DNA from: Nomia melanderi | Taxonomy: Eukaryota; Arthropoda; Insecta; Hymenoptera; Halictidae | Reading direction: 5' to 3' | DNA length: 64,000 nucleotides | Assembly (NCBI RefSeq): GCF_051020985.1 | Contig: NC_135010.1 | Location: 11,530,001 to 11,594,000, forward strand | Shown here: positions 1 through 11,514 of the stretch, in pieces | Position numbering within the stretch: the first letter of the stretch is position 1 | Layout of the letters: each line of letters begins with the position of its first letter | Notes under the pieces: model-generated | What the model saw: only the letters and a program-made list of their open reading frames with translations | What the model was told of the DNA's origin: nothing | Databases searched by the model: none | Made by a program: the position numbers and the translations under genes

Positions 1-870
1 GGAGGCAGACGAGAAATGGACCTCGCGTTCATCTCGGCCGGGATGTTTATATATATATAAATAAATGAATAAATATAAATATATATATAAATAGGTAGTT
101 AGGTAGAGGACATCGAGTAAGGAACGAGCGAAAGTGAACGACGACGAGGAGGAGGGGGGAGAGATATCGTTCCAGCGATATAAAATAAACGAGACGAATA
201 GCTGATGGTAAATGGAACGCGTTTTATCGATTTGTTATATATATAAATGTATATGAGAAACGGAGAACACGCACGAGTGAAACACACGTACGCGACAGTG
301 TGAGAGAGGGAGAGAGAGAGAGGGGGAGAGAGAATGGGAGAGAAAGTTAACTGAGTTTTCACGGAGGGATGGATCGTGCCAAAATTTCACACCTCTCGGT
401 TTTCGAAGGATGAACGTTTCCGTTGATGTTTCTATTCAGAGTTTGTTGAAAATGCCGCGTTTCTTTCGTGCACGTCGACAATACACTCCGCGCCGATACA
501 TCGATTTTTTTAACAAAGACGACGGGAACGGGGGACGGAGGAGGAAAATAGGAAACGGAAGTGGGGTTCGGGCTGGGAGCGAATCGCGCGCGGACGTTCG
601 ATCGCGTAGAACGACCTCGACCCGCGGGGAATCCGACGACTTTCAATCGACACAAGTTTATTTGGAAGATTGTATATTTGTTACTTTCGACGAATAAAAT
701 ATTCTTGTATACCTCGAGCGGTTGTACGCACGTTTTCACCCTGTCACCGCGATCATCCTTGTTCCTGGTTTTCCAAACTCTTAACCCCTTAAGCAAAACG
801 AAGAAGAATTACGCGCTTATCTGAAAAAATGAATGATTGATCGTTGAAGAAATTGGTACCATTTTGCCTT
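1..870. other. Unique DNA with AT-rich and GA-rich low-complexity tracts
   Basis: No gene is recognised. Bases 41-92 are a TA/AAATA-rich tract and 303-346 a GA-rich purine tract. The rest is unique sequence with overlapping short frames on both strands. A lone terminus-like TTAACCCCTT sits at 781 with no partner end found. Confidence 0.55.
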
Positions 871-1102
871 TTAACCCCTTGCCCTACAACGAGTGAGACT
901 GGTGAAGATTTCCATGATTCAACAAATATATATATTACTCAGTTCATTCGAGTTCAAAGTAAACATTATTCCCCTGTAATCAATTATTACACTTAAAAGG
1001 AAATATAGGCATATGCTTAGAATTTTTCTCTTTTTCTAATAAATTATTAATGACGAACGTATCGATCAGAGTTGAGAGAGAAATCATAGGCCAAGGGGTT
1101 AA
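871..1102. mobile_element. TTAA-flanked MITE, family E (complete)
   Basis: TTAA occurs at both ends (871-874 and 1099-1102). The left end reads TTAACCCCTTGCCCTA and the reverse complement of the right end TTAACCCCTTGGCCTA, a 16-bp inverted repeat with one mismatch. The right-end interior (ATGATTTCTCTC, CTCTGATCGATA when reversed) recurs at 49060 and 49382, which makes it a dispersed family. Its left-end interior (ACGAGTGAGACT) recurs in a fragment at 12602. It is non-autonomous; assignment to piggyBac rests on the TTAA duplication and the CCCC terminus. Confidence 0.7.
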
Positions 1103-1905
1103 TTGTCGCGTTTCTCCGTTGCGATCGAAGTGAACGAGATCGAGAGGAAATTGCTCAAGGTAAGTTGACTTATCTTTTATCATAGGTTCAATCTATTTGA
1201 AATTGATTAATGAAGTTGTGATATGATAATACAATTAAATGAAAAGCAATCGGATACGTTCGAGTTTGGGGATATAAATATTACCAAGATTCCCCGGATG
1301 TTCCTAAGTTTCCGTCTAAAGCTATCATATTTCCCTACAAGAAATTCGTGTTCGCGGTTCCTTGGAGGGTTCACCTAATATTCGCGACCAGCGACGGCGA
1401 AACCTCCCCTAAATACGAAACCTCCCAGGGCCAGACGTGCAACACGATACGAGGCCGCCTCTAATGCTCGAAGAAGGAATAAGAATCTTACTTTCACCGG
1501 GAAGGAATGAGTCAGCATTGATCGTGTGTACAGCCGCATTTCTGGCCTGTAATCGTCGCAAAGTTTCATGGCCGCCCATCACGTTCTACTATTATCGAGT
1601 TTCGATTCCGTGATATCGCGTAACTACTGAAACCGCGATGCGTGCACTTAATACATCCTCGAATTAGCTGGAAACCTCCACCGCGGCAGGCAACGTTCCT
1701 GGAACTCCGGGACAAAATTGCAACCGTGTAAAACAAGTTCGCGATGCGATAAAATTGAAAACGCGATAAGGCCGATTCCGCTAAACCAAACAGTCGCGCA
1801 CGCTATTTCATGTATTTCCTTCGATTCTCGTTCGAAGGAATCGATCGGACACTACCCTTTCCGTTCTCGTAATAGTTTCGACTATCATTTCCATGGATAC
1901 ACCTG
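1103..1905. other. Unique intergenic or intronic sequence
   Basis: The first part is AT-rich and the rest mixed in composition. I see no repeat, RNA gene or convincing coding frame. Confidence 0.5.
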
Positions 1906-2023
1906 TTAACCGTTTGCACTCGAAAATTTCCCATTAGAAATACTCAACGTTTTCCGGTGAAATATAGAGGACGTTCTTTGATACCAATCAATGAGAAAAC
2001 ATACATAAATCGAGAAACAAAGC
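1906..2023 (-). mobile_element. MITE family A, half element
   Basis: Starts TTAACCGTTTGCACTCG and follows the palindrome-less half of family A (compare the reverse complement of 52100-52251) up to AAACAAAGC. It is then cut off exactly where the next TTAA element begins at 2024. The other half is missing, so this is a truncated copy. Confidence 0.55.
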
Positions 2024-2216
2024 TTAACCTTTTACACTCCGTAGGCGCCACTCAGTCGTCGATTGATTTGACACAGCAAAGCTATAAAGTTTGATATTTA
2101 ATAAACTGTGCATAATGCATTCATATGGAAATATTGAAAGAAAATAGTCTCGTTCCTCAATTTATGTGCGATTTCTTAAGTGTCCAGTGAAAAACTTCTG
2201 GAGTGCAAAGGGTTAA
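2024..2216 (+). mobile_element. MITE family A (complete, short variant)
   Basis: TTAA at 2024-2027 and 2213-2216. The left end reads TTAACCTTTTACACTCC and the right end GGAGTGCAAAGGGTTAA, giving matching inverted termini. The interior (TTTGATATTTAAT, ATAATGCATTCATATG) matches other A copies. At 193 bp it is shorter than the usual 230-245 bp. Confidence 0.65.
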
Positions 2217-2278
2217 TATTATATATGACCTTATAAACTTATAATTCAACTCGTCTACTCAACAGATTCATATCACAC

Positions 2279-2645
2279 ATAACCCTTTGCACTCGACAGT
2301 TTTTCACTAAAAATCTGCAATATTTCACAGTGAGACGTAAACGACGTTCTTCAACACTAACAAACGAAGAAACGTACGTAAATTAAGAATTATAGCTATT
2401 TTATTTCAATATGTCGCATTTCGATACATTGTACGAAGCATAGTATTATGCATAAGATTATAATTTTGCTATATGTTTGTAATATTATATATTATGTTTG
2501 TAGTACTAAGTTGCAAACAAATTATTCAACTACTCAAACAGCAAACCAGTACATAATCTCCTTATTCCATATTATCCAAACATTCGATGTCTCATTTTCA
2601 GAATCTACAAAATGTTTTATGTTCAGAGAATCTTCAAAGCGTTAA
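2279..2645 (-). mobile_element. Degenerate A and B family fragments
   Basis: Bases 2279-2452 match the palindrome-less half of family A (CCCTTTGCACTCGACAG at the left, with its TTAA decayed to ATAA). Bases 2500-2645 match the interior and far end of family B (GCAAACAAATTATTCAACTACTCAAACAGC) and end AAAGCGTTAA. The junction between them is unresolved. Confidence 0.45.
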
Positions 2646-3470
2646 AACCAGAAAAAAACACGAATCATCCAATCTACGAATGTTACGAGCACCCGCGAAC
2701 TTCCATCGAGACGTCAGGAATCATTTCAATATCAAACACCGCCACCCCTTACCAGGGAAACCAAACAATTCCCCGTCTAACAGGTTCGCGGAACCCAATT
2801 GTCGCGTTTCCCGTGCAAATTCGAAGCGGCGCGCCGCGAATTCGCGTCGGTGGCGGGCATCACGCAACACCGATCGCCGTAGGACCGATTCCCGGCGATC
2901 TATCACGGAACACCGTGCGTCACGGTCTATCACGGCGGCGACACAATGGGCTCGCCGCCCCGCAAATGCATTTTATCGACGTATCGCCGATAATTTCCAG
3001 CAAAAGACTGTCTCGCCTGCCTCCATTCACCGGGCGCGGCAATTGGTTCCAGGGACGGACGCGTTCCGTTTCCGACGGAGACGTAACGCGTTTCCCCGGT
3101 CCACCCCCGAGCCCTCTCCTATCGTCTTTATCTCAGCTGGCTCTGAGAGGTTGCGGAATATTCCTTCGATTTTTCCCGAACGGGCGCGCCGCCTCGGGAA
3201 GAGACGGGTGACAATGGACGTCGAACGTTGCAATTTCGAAATGTCGATACCAGTCACGTGTGGCGCCCTTTCTCCGCCCGCTGAGAGCGACGCTTCTCCC
3301 AGCCGGCCCGTGTAACGCGCTTATCGCGCCACTTCCCTGTCTGCGGCTCGCAGGAATTGTCTTCGACTTAGGGCGTCGTCGTTCGGATGCTTCGACGGTC
3401 GCTGGGAATTGTTTATTTTTTGTTTTCGTGGGTACTGAATTATTCTTTGTTAGTAAGTTAATTGTTGTTT
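2646..3470. other. GC-rich unique block
   Basis: From about 2800 the sequence is GC- and CpG-rich. Frames of up to 242 codons are open on both strands at once and translate to Arg/Ser/Pro-rich sequence without a recognisable domain, so none is called a gene. Confidence 0.5.
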
Positions 3471-3735
3471 GACTTTGGAAAGTAGATCAGATAGACGTCT
3501 GGATAAGTTTATACTATATACCACACGAGAGTGACGTAGAACATCATCAGTTACATGAAATTGATTCAATAATCGTATTAGATGGTCTATGTTAATTTAC
3601 TAAAGTTTCAACTTTAGAAAGTAGATCAGATCGTCTGCAAAGTATTATAAGTTTATACTATATACCAGACAAGGGTGACGTAGAATATCATTAGTTACAT
3701 GAAATTGATTCAACAATCGCATTAGGTGGTCTACG
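3471..3735. repeat. Tandem duplication, 2 copies of about 139 bp
   Basis: Copy 1 starts near 3471 and copy 2 near 3610. Both run from GGAAAGTAGATCAGAT (second copy AGAAAGTAGATCAGAT) through TTTATACTATATACCA, GTGACGTAGAA and ACATGAAATTGATTCAA to a TGGTCTA.GTTAA end. The duplication abuts the family C element that begins at 3736. Confidence 0.75.
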
Positions 3736-3952
3736 TTAACACTAGGTTTACGGTCATTTGTTGCACACTTAATTCCATTGTTCCTAAAAGAATTGATGCT
3801 CGTTTATTTAGATTGTGGAAACTGGAGATTTGATAGTAGGTAATTGGGGTACTTGTCAGTATGATCGCATCAATAAAAATCGGCGTAAACAAAATAATAT
3901 TTCTAAAATCCAATATGCGTCAATTTGACGCGTTCCGTAAACCTAGTGTTAA
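3736..3952 (-). mobile_element. TTAA-flanked MITE, family C (complete)
   Basis: TTAA at 3736-3739 and 3949-3952. The terminal inverted repeats are a perfect 18 bp (TTAACACTAGGTTTACGG). A subterminal palindrome, GCGTCAATTTGACGC, lies at 3917-3931 near the right end only. There is no coding capacity. Related copies lie at 30618, 36830 and 42851. Confidence 0.8.
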
Positions 3953-5364
3953 ATGATTAATAATCGTCCAACGGATAAAGGGAACGTTAGAAAATATTCG
4001 TTCCCCGTTCGCTATTCTTGGCATAGTAATCAAAGAGTCGCTTCCAAAGGCGAATGCGATGAGATTTTCCACGGGAATCGAGTAATTTTCCCATCCCATT
4101 CGACGATCTCCTCCAGAATGAAAGGGACTATGGAATCAGACGATCCTCTAACTTCGTTAGAGCGCCAGGTTGCGGCCAATTGTGCTCCGGCTCCACCCAC
4201 GCCCGACGTTACAGCTCTCGAATGGCTTTTGTGGTCCTGATTCGTCGAGTTTTGGAGTACAGGTTCGCCAGGTGCCGGCCGGAGGACCTACGAATGGCAG
4301 AGCGCACCTTTCTTCACTCGCCGAAGACTCGGGTCAACTCTTTTTGGTCCTCGAACCGGGCAACGCCTACAGCTGCGGGTTCCACGGGTCGCTCGAGTTC
4401 GGTTCTCACGTTTTTCTGAGATATCTTTCGACGCCGGAGCCCGGTGCAACTGGTGACGGTCACTTTTGACTCCCTCGAGCCGGCGTTCGCGGCGGATTTT
4501 TTGCGAAGGACGTACAATCGGACGGGAACGTCGAGGTTAGGCAAATCGGAGAGTCGCCTCTTCGAATCAGTCACAGGACGTGAAATATTATTTATCTCCC
4601 CGGTGTAAAACCGGAGGAAATTATTTCCTGCCGTCTTCAAGATAGTATCTCGAGCGACGTAGCCCGGGAGCTCCTCTCGGCTTTCGAAAGGGAAATAATT
4701 AAAGCCCCCTTTCGCATGGCACGGACATCGAGAATTAATTGGACGACACACTCGATCCAGTTTAACTCGCGAAACCCCGACACGACGATTACGCGGACGA
4801 CACAGGCCGAAATTAAACGGGACATCTACGCACCGCTCGGGACGTCCTCCGCGAATATCAGCGGAGAAGCTTTCGAAGTTTTTATTAGCAGGAAATGAAA
4901 TCGTCAAAGGGAGGCGGCGGCGGGGGGACGAAGCGTCACGGCGGACGGGGCGTGTCGCGATATTAATTTAAATTCCACGGTTAAAAGAGCAAACAACGCG
5001 ATGGAAATGGCTCGATAGGTGAGCGCGGAGGGACCGGAGAGAAAAAAGAGAGGAAAACCGAAAAACACGGTTACGTTTCTCACGCTTGCGTCCGAGAGAA
5101 GTTACACGCGAGAGGATCGAAAAAGCGGCGGAGCGGGGCGAGGGGGGCGGGTTGGAGAGCGGCAGCCGCGCCTACTAGAAAATTAAAAACCGTCTCCACT
5201 TCATCCTGCTTCACGGAAGACCTTGGAGTGCCGCTCTTAAGCCATGTCCTCACTGGAGCAGCTTCGAGGGACTTTTTGCTGCGCCTTGCCGGTGCGTGTT
5301 CCGAGGTATTTCCAACCGGCGTCCACTCACGGAAACATTTTATCTGAGTCGAAGCAACTTCATC
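3953..5364. other. GC-rich unique block
   Basis: Mostly GC-rich and non-repetitive. The longest frame is 197 codons on the minus strand (4314-4907) with no recognisable domain. A G-rich purine run lies at about 4909-4930. No RNA gene is recognised. Confidence 0.5.
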
Positions 5365-5841
5365 TTAACACGCTGAACGCCGGCTAAGTTTCAGCTACTA
5401 GAAATGGGAGTGTCGGTGATTGTATTAACACTTTCACGTCTGCACGGTTCACGAAAATTTTCTCTGTTGTCGGAACTTTTCGCAAAGTTGTTCATTAAAA
5501 TGTACAAATATAAAATATAAAATTCATTACAGCATAATAAACTTAGCTGCATTTTATCAAATGATACGTGTAAATATGTGTAATTTCCAATAGGACCGCG
5601 TTGAAGTCACCGCAAATAATGAACGGGATGCAAATTGCACCACGTGAAAGGGTTAATATATTTTTGAACGTCAATCAAACCGAAATTTGTAACTTGCGAA
5701 AAAGAATAAGTTCCATTTTGTCATTTTAGTTTGGATTTGTGTTACACGTATCTAAACTGTTACATTAATGTAGGACTAGCAATTTAAACGGTAGACTAAA
5801 AATCCATTATCGTGAAAAACTTCTGGAGTGCCAAGGGTTAA
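5365..5841. mobile_element. MITE family J interrupted by a nested family I element
   Basis: The outer element begins TTAACACGCTGAACGCC, is interrupted at an internal TTAA by the element at 5425-5656, and resumes with interior sequence (TTTGGATTTGTGTTACACGTATCTA) that recurs uninterrupted at 7107-7307. Its right end (TTCTGGAGTGCCAAGGGTTAA) looks like family A rather than J, so the element is probably chimeric. Confidence 0.55.
5425..5656. mobile_element. TTAA-flanked MITE, family I (nested, complete)
   Basis: TTAA at 5425-5428 and 5653-5656. The termini are TTAACACTTTCACGT and, reversed from the right, TTAACCCTTTCACGT: 15 bp with one mismatch. A CACGTG palindrome lies close to the right end. 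It sits inside the J element at 5365-5841. Confidence 0.7.
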
Positions 5842-5880
5842 TACCCAAAACTGGTCTATTAATTAGTAGAATGAATCAAT

Positions 5881-6125
5881 CGGAAATAAATAGATAATTA
5901 TATAAATAGAAAAATAGAAACGAAAACAATAGAAATAGAAACAGTAGAAAACTATAAATGAAAACATAGAGAAATAGAAACGACAGTAAGAAAAGCAGAA
6001 AACAATAGAAATAGAAACAGTAGAAAACTATAAATGACACATAAATAAATAGAAACGACACTAAGAAAAACAGAGAAACAATAGAAACAGAAGCAGAAAA
6101 CTAGAAACAAAAACAAGAAAATTAG
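5881..6125. repeat. GAAATAGAAAC minisatellite, array 1
   Basis: Imperfect tandem units of about 60-75 bp are built from AGAAATAGAAACGACAGTAAG, AGAAACAGTAGAAAACTATAAATG and similar A-rich words. The same motif and the same right flank (AAAATTAGAAcCAAAAGATaA) recur at 11515-11895. Minus-strand frames across it give Phe/Leu/Ser-rich sequence that is a by-product of the repeat. Confidence 0.75.
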
Positions 6126-7106
6126 AACCAAAAGATAAAATCAGTGCTCGCCATTCTCCAAAGCACAATAATAAAAAGCCGCCATTTTCCAAGGTGAAAC
6201 GAAGCTAAATCCCGACGTCATCACAAAGACTCAAACCGCTCGCAGCTTCCCCATTATCGGTTCGGTGAGGACGAGGCTTTAGATTGTCCAGGGTCCCGGT
6301 GCCGGACGCCTCGCGGTCGCGCGTTGCGTAAACGTAACGGAATGCGCACAAGTGTTCCTCGAGTGCTCCAGCATGTTGCCGGTCGGAAAGTCTAAGTGCC
6401 ATAAAAATAGCTCGAGAGGAACGGTTACTTCTCCCCCTACCCGCGGCGACGAGATGAGCTTCTAATGCCGCTTTTACTATTCGCGCGCATCGCCGCGCCG
6501 GCCGAGGGACACTTCGGCACGTCGAATCCTCATTGATATGCGTCTACCGGCGGGCGTGCCTTGATTACACCCCTTGAGCCAGGGGTTCCCAAAGCGTCGG
6601 TCCGCTCTATCCCTCCCTGTCCGCCCCAGCTTTCGTTCCTCGCCTCGACAGGCCCGGGCCTCTTCCGCGACGCCTCCATTCAATCTTACCGCTTGTTCAT
6701 TCAGCGACGGCTGAAGAGGAAGCGAGGCCGAACAAGTGAGCAAATACTTTAGCGGCTGGCGTCATCCTTCCTCTTTATGTCCACGGTGTCAATGAATCGG
6801 TGATCAATGAGCTCGGCTGTTTCAATGAAAGGAAACGCGCGCCAGCGCGGAGGCTCGAGAGGTTGAGCGCTTGAAATTAATGCGTGGAAATGAATGGGCG
6901 GAGGTGGATGCACAATTGGACACCGGATGCGAGCTTCGTAGGATTCGCCTGTGGGAACTGGGGTTAATTCGTTTGTAATCTCTCCGTTCACTCGGTGGGA
7001 ATGGACATTGATCCTTGTAGCATTCTTCTAGGAATGCGCGATGTTCGGAGACACTGCTGACCAGAGGTGGCCAAACCGCGCGTTGCATCCTCGCGCCTGT
7101 AATTTC
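6126..7106. other. GC-rich unique block
   Basis: Non-repetitive, GC-rich between about 6200 and 7100. No gene, RNA or repeat recognised. Confidence 0.5.
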
Positions 7107-7307
7107 AGCTACTGAAACGCAAGTGTCGGTGATTATATTGATAGTTTTAAATATCGGTTGAGCCAAAGTTTCTAACTTACGGAAGAGAATAAGGAATTCG
7201 ATTTTGTAAATTTTACTTTGGATTTGTGTTATACGTATCTATAACGTTACATGAACGTAGGATCAGCAATTAAACTAAAAATTCCGCATTATTGCTCAAT
7301 GTGTTAA
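7107..7307. mobile_element. MITE family J, left end decayed
   Basis: Shares TTTCAGCTACTgAAA, GTGTCGGTGATTaTA and TTTGGATTTGTGTTAtACGTATCTA with the J element at 5365-5841 but lacks the nested insertion, so it serves as the unoccupied relative. It ends CAATGTGTTAA at 7307; the left TTAA is not recognisable. Confidence 0.5.
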
Positions 7308-7645
7308 ATGCTTCGATAAACGTCTTTTGAACTCACGTAAATGAATTAATTCAATTGTTACGTTGAGTTATTCCTTTTCCTCTAAGCGAAGCAGATTCTG
7401 CTCATTCCCATTTTCCTACCACAACAGCGAATGTAAGAAAGTCGAAGAGCTTGAGTTGACGCATCTGAACTTGCTGTGAAGAAAATCGGCCTGTATGTAA
7501 AGATTGGCCAGCTCTAGCCCTTTGTGGACGAACGTCGACGTTTTGGCATATGAAACGTTCATATTTACAAGACTGCGTCGCAAGCAAATGATTTAGTCAC
7601 TCGGACAGCAAGAGATTAGCATGTAGTTTCTGTTTTTGCTATTAT

Positions 7646-7855
7646 TTAACACTAGAACTACCGAGCATTTGATACGATTGAAATGTAATCGCTATGAACA
7701 TTGTAGTAATAGATCATTTTCGGTTTCTTCAGACATTCATCATAGTATTCAAGTGAAACTATCTTCAAAATCATTTCGAATATTCAATGCCTCGAAGATA
7801 TCAATAATAGCGAAACAGAAAAACCAGTCATTTTGACTGGTAGTTCTAGTGTCAA
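7646..7855 (-). mobile_element. TTAA-flanked MITE, family H (complete)
   Basis: TTAA at 7646-7649 and TCAA (one change) at 7852-7855. The inverted termini are AACACTAGAACTACC, 15 bp. A CCAGTCATTTTGACTGG palindrome lies just inside the right end only. At 210 bp this is a good reference copy for the family. Confidence 0.8.
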
Positions 7856-9431
7856 GCAATTAATATACAATTCAGCTTCATCCGTTGAAAATTCTGTACT
7901 CAAAGCCTCTCCATCCGCAAAGGACCTAAAATCCTCCATCCAACGGATCACCATAACAACCCTCCATTCACAAACCACTCATAAACCACAAATTCCCATA
8001 AACTCCTAAACCCACCCACAAAACTGCCGTTCCAATTCCAAAATCCGCAGAGCTCCAGAACGAAAATCGAAGATCGCAACAGGATCGCTTCAATTCGCAA
8101 GCGACGGAAGAACGGATTACGTCGGAAGCGCGTCAGGATCCTCCGAGCGTCGGGAGGCGTTAACGAACGCAATTACACGTAATTAGATCCGCGCGAAATC
8201 TCGTTGCGCGTCCGCTGGACGAGTCCTGGCCAGCGCCGAGCGTTGCGAACCGCTGACGGAGAATGTATCCTTAAAGTACCCGCGCGCTGTCGGCGTTAGA
8301 CGATCGGATTCTTTAAATACCGACGATTACGCGGATCGAAAGCCTGGCCGTTCGACTTCTTCGAGGACGACGCCGCCGGACGAAAACGGCGCGTCCCCTC
8401 CGCTCGCCGGCTCGGTCGGACGCGATTTTTCATCCGCGAAAAATACCCGTCCTCCGGTTGATCAACCTGCCCCGGCGGACTGGTTTCGAATCGACGAAAA
8501 GTGGAGTCGTTTCGAGCCGGGCTTTTATGCGGCTGCTCGCGATACCTCGGATCGCCGTCCTTGTCCGTTCTTTTCGCCCGGTCGAGCGCGCTCGCCTCGA
8601 GGAACACGGGGATTAAGATGAATTTATCGATCCGGATAATTTAATACGCCGCGCGCTCGTCGCCTCTCATTCGTACCCGAGCCGGGATTGTTCTCCGTGT
8701 AAGCCGTTGCGTGTTCGAGTGAACATCGTCCGCCTCGATCCTTATCTCCCGCCTTTTTCCTGCCTCTTTTCCGCGATTAAACTGCTCGGCAATTGAATCG
8801 AGCGCGGCAGTTTACTTTAGAAACAGATTACACGGGGCCCGTGTCTCCTCGCTCGGAGGCACTTGTCCGCGGGAACTCCTAAATCGCGCTTCTATTAATC
8901 CAATAACCTGTTTTCTCGTTAGGGCCTTTTATACTTTATCTTGAGTTACGGCGTCCTCGGCCGCTCGCGTTATCCTCGCTGCCGGCACGCGAAATCTAAT
9001 TATTCATAGATAAGGGGGACGCGCGAGCGCGGCCACTTAGGGTAATCCCGGATGAGATCGACGGATCTCGCTCGGACGATCGTGTATCTGTGCTTTCGAT
9101 TGTTTTTAGCGGGGTACTGACAGTAATCTTGTATCGAAGCCTATTTAATTGTTCTTCCTGCGGCTGTTATGAATGTAACTCTTTATATCGATGATATATA
9201 GTAATCCTTTACTGTATAACTCAGCGTATATATCAAAATTCTATAATCGAGAAAATAGTTTAATACTAGACACGTGGAATTCTCAGTTCGACGGATATTG
9301 AAACATTGCTTGGCACTTTCAGTCGATTTCATTCAATTATACGTTGTAATTTCTTCTTGGAGCTCTAAATTCCGCGATTGAACATACAGTTTTCTATAGA
9401 AACTAATAAACTATAGAATATTCATAAATCA
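7856..9431. other. GC-rich unique block with embedded AT-rich words
   Basis: Bases 7900-8010 are pyrimidine/A-rich. From 8060 to 9060 the DNA is GC-rich with interspersed ATTA/TAAT words, a texture seen in insect cis-regulatory DNA, but no specific enhancer can be named. From 9100 it turns AT-rich without a clear repeat. Confidence 0.4.
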
Positions 9432-9791
9432 TTAACCCCTTTGCAAGACAAAGTACAAAGCTTGCAACGTACGATGCTAAATTATACATCGAATGCTAAC
9501 CGTTTGATCTTATTTGATACTTATTGATATATTTGATCTTGTTTGATACTTATTTCTGTTATTACGCTCTTAGCACTAGAAAAACGTAAGGATCGCGCTA
9601 TGTAAAATTCGTTTCTGTGAAAACAGAAAAGCGTCATTCCGTTTTGGAATTGAAACGAAAGCTTAAACAATTAAAAAGGGAACTATACACCGACCACTTG
9701 CTATTCAAGTAATTAAATCATTCGTGCAACTCGGCATTCCAAATATGAAAATCTCATCTCACCGAAATGTCATTCGTCCGCAAAGTGTTAA
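9432..9791 (-). mobile_element. Degenerate composite ending in family B
   Basis: Begins TTAACCCCTTTGCAAGAC and ends GTCCGCAAAGTGTTAA. The last ~120 bp match family B in reverse (ACTTGCTATTCAAGTAATTAAATCATTCGT; ACCGAAATGTCATTCGTCCGC). The middle, with TTAGCACTAGAAAAACG at 9570, is unassigned. Confidence 0.4.
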
Positions 9792-10479
9792 AAGTTTCTG
9801 TCGCGATGTGTACACGAAAGTTCAATTTAAGGCAGGACCCGCGAGGTGTTAATTAACGGCGGAACCCAAGGTTCGCTTCGTCAAGCGAATCGCTTCGAAT
9901 TTATCCTCGAAGGCTGCTCGACCGAGTTTCAAGGTAAACAGAGTCGCGCGCGAATCTGAATGATTCAACGACTCGAATTCGCGGCGGAATGTTTCGCGTG
10001 ATCCGCGAGACAGTCGACGACTTATTGGCACGTCGAATCGTCATTAAGGACAACGTCCGGTCCGGTCCGTTTCTTTTCCGCGACCCGACTCGGCCGGCGA
10101 CGCGCGGATTTTTGTTGCGCGGTCACGTTCCGTGTTCTTGTCACGGGTTTTCTTGTCTCCGGGCGCTGGAGCGGACACGCGTGACATGGTAACGCGAGAA
10201 AGCTAAAGCGATACCGAATGACGGACCGTTCTGGTCTTCCGTCGCGTTTGAGCCTTGTTTCCCTCGCCAGCGCTAGAGTTTCTGCTGAATTTTAACGCGA
10301 TCTACCACCGTTTCCCTTTGATTTATGTCCAATGAATTGCTTCATCGCTCGCGAGCCTTATACGATGAAGGTTGAGTCAGCGTTCGTTGAGAATTTATCA
10401 ATTTTCTTGAGTCACTAATGTGTACAAAGTTTTTATAATATTCTCTTGCTTTTGATATTGTGGAAACTTGCAAGAGAAT
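9792..10479. other. GC-rich unique block
   Basis: Non-repetitive. Bases 9850-10260 are CpG-rich. No feature recognised. Confidence 0.5.
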
Positions 10480-11040
10480 CTATCTTCTCGATGAATATTT
10501 AAGTTTCCTTTCGAATGTCTGTTGTTCCGAGTTCAAACCTGCAGTAACATTGATGTCAATTCTACTAATATTCATTTCAGATTGCTCGCGACAGATACAA
10601 AATATTCAAGAAACTACTCAACAATTCGTATATAAACAATCATCAATACAACACACCACTCGCAAGTAAAATCTCGATGAATATCGTTGTCTAAGCATTT
10701 CCTTCTGAATGTCCATTGTTCCAAGTTCAAACCTGCAGTAACATTGATGTCAATTCTACTAATATTCATTTCAGACTACTCGAGAAAGATACAAAATATT
10801 CAAGAAATTACTCAACAATTCATATCTAAACAATCATCAATAGAACAGTCCACTCGCCAGCAAAATCTCGATGAATATCATTATCTAAGCATTTCCTTCT
10901 GAATATCCATTGTTCCAAGTTCAAACCTACAGTAACATTGATTTCAATTCTACTAATAATCATTTCAGACTGCTCGCGACAGATACAAAATATTTGAGAA
11001 ACTACTTCCTATATACCACCATCAGCAATAGAACAGACCG
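10480..11040. repeat. Tandem array, 3 copies of about 186-194 bp
   Basis: Copies start at CTCGATGAAT near 10487, 10673 and 10867. Each contains AAGTTCAAACCTgCAGTAACATTGAT, TCAATTCTACTAATATTCATTTCAGA, CTCGcGAcAGATACAAAATATT and ACAATCATCAATAcAACA. The third copy is incomplete. Short frames across it are repeat translations. Confidence 0.8.
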
Positions 11041-11417
11041 CTCGCGACAAAGAAATCCACTGAAATCCAAAGGCAACCGCGCGGAATTCGTAACACACTC
11101 CATCGATCCGCAACTTTCACCGGCGTTTCAGCGAACCCGTGGAATCGACAGCGTGTCCGGAACAACCGCGCCGGATAAAAATAAAATCCCGTATCCGAGG
11201 TGGCCGTGAAACAATGCTCGCGCGATCGCGGGGCGCCTCAGGGCTTGGCTCTCGCGCCTCCGTTTTTCCGCCGCGAATCGAGGGACGTAAACGGGGGTTC
11301 GCGAAGATTATGGGTTATCGGTATTGTTTGTCATGCGTTGCGACAGCGGGCTGCCGTCGGTCGGGATCGCCGGGACGCTGGAATGTTCGTTCACTTTCAT
11401 CGCGACTTTACACCGCC
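11041..11417. other. GC-rich unique block
   Basis: CpG-rich, overlapping frames on one strand, no recognisable product. Confidence 0.45.
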
Positions 11418-11514
11418 TTAACACTTTGAATGCCATGGGGGTCACCGGTGACCTCCAAAACCGAATCGAATTACTGTAGTTCGCACGATTACCTCTACTA
11501 CGTAAGCGAAACGT
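11418..11514 (+). mobile_element. MITE family F, left half
   Basis: Begins TTAACACTTTGAATGCCATGG followed by the palindrome GGTCACCGGTGACC, exactly the family F left end (compare the right end of 58060-58290). It then runs into the minisatellite at 11515; no right end was found. Confidence 0.6.

Noticed and set aside
2587..3315. 242-codon open frame, the longest in the window
   Set aside because: It begins in degenerate MITE sequence, a second frame overlaps it in another phase on the same strand, and minus-strand frames cover the same bases. The translation is Arg/Ser/Pro-rich with no domain.
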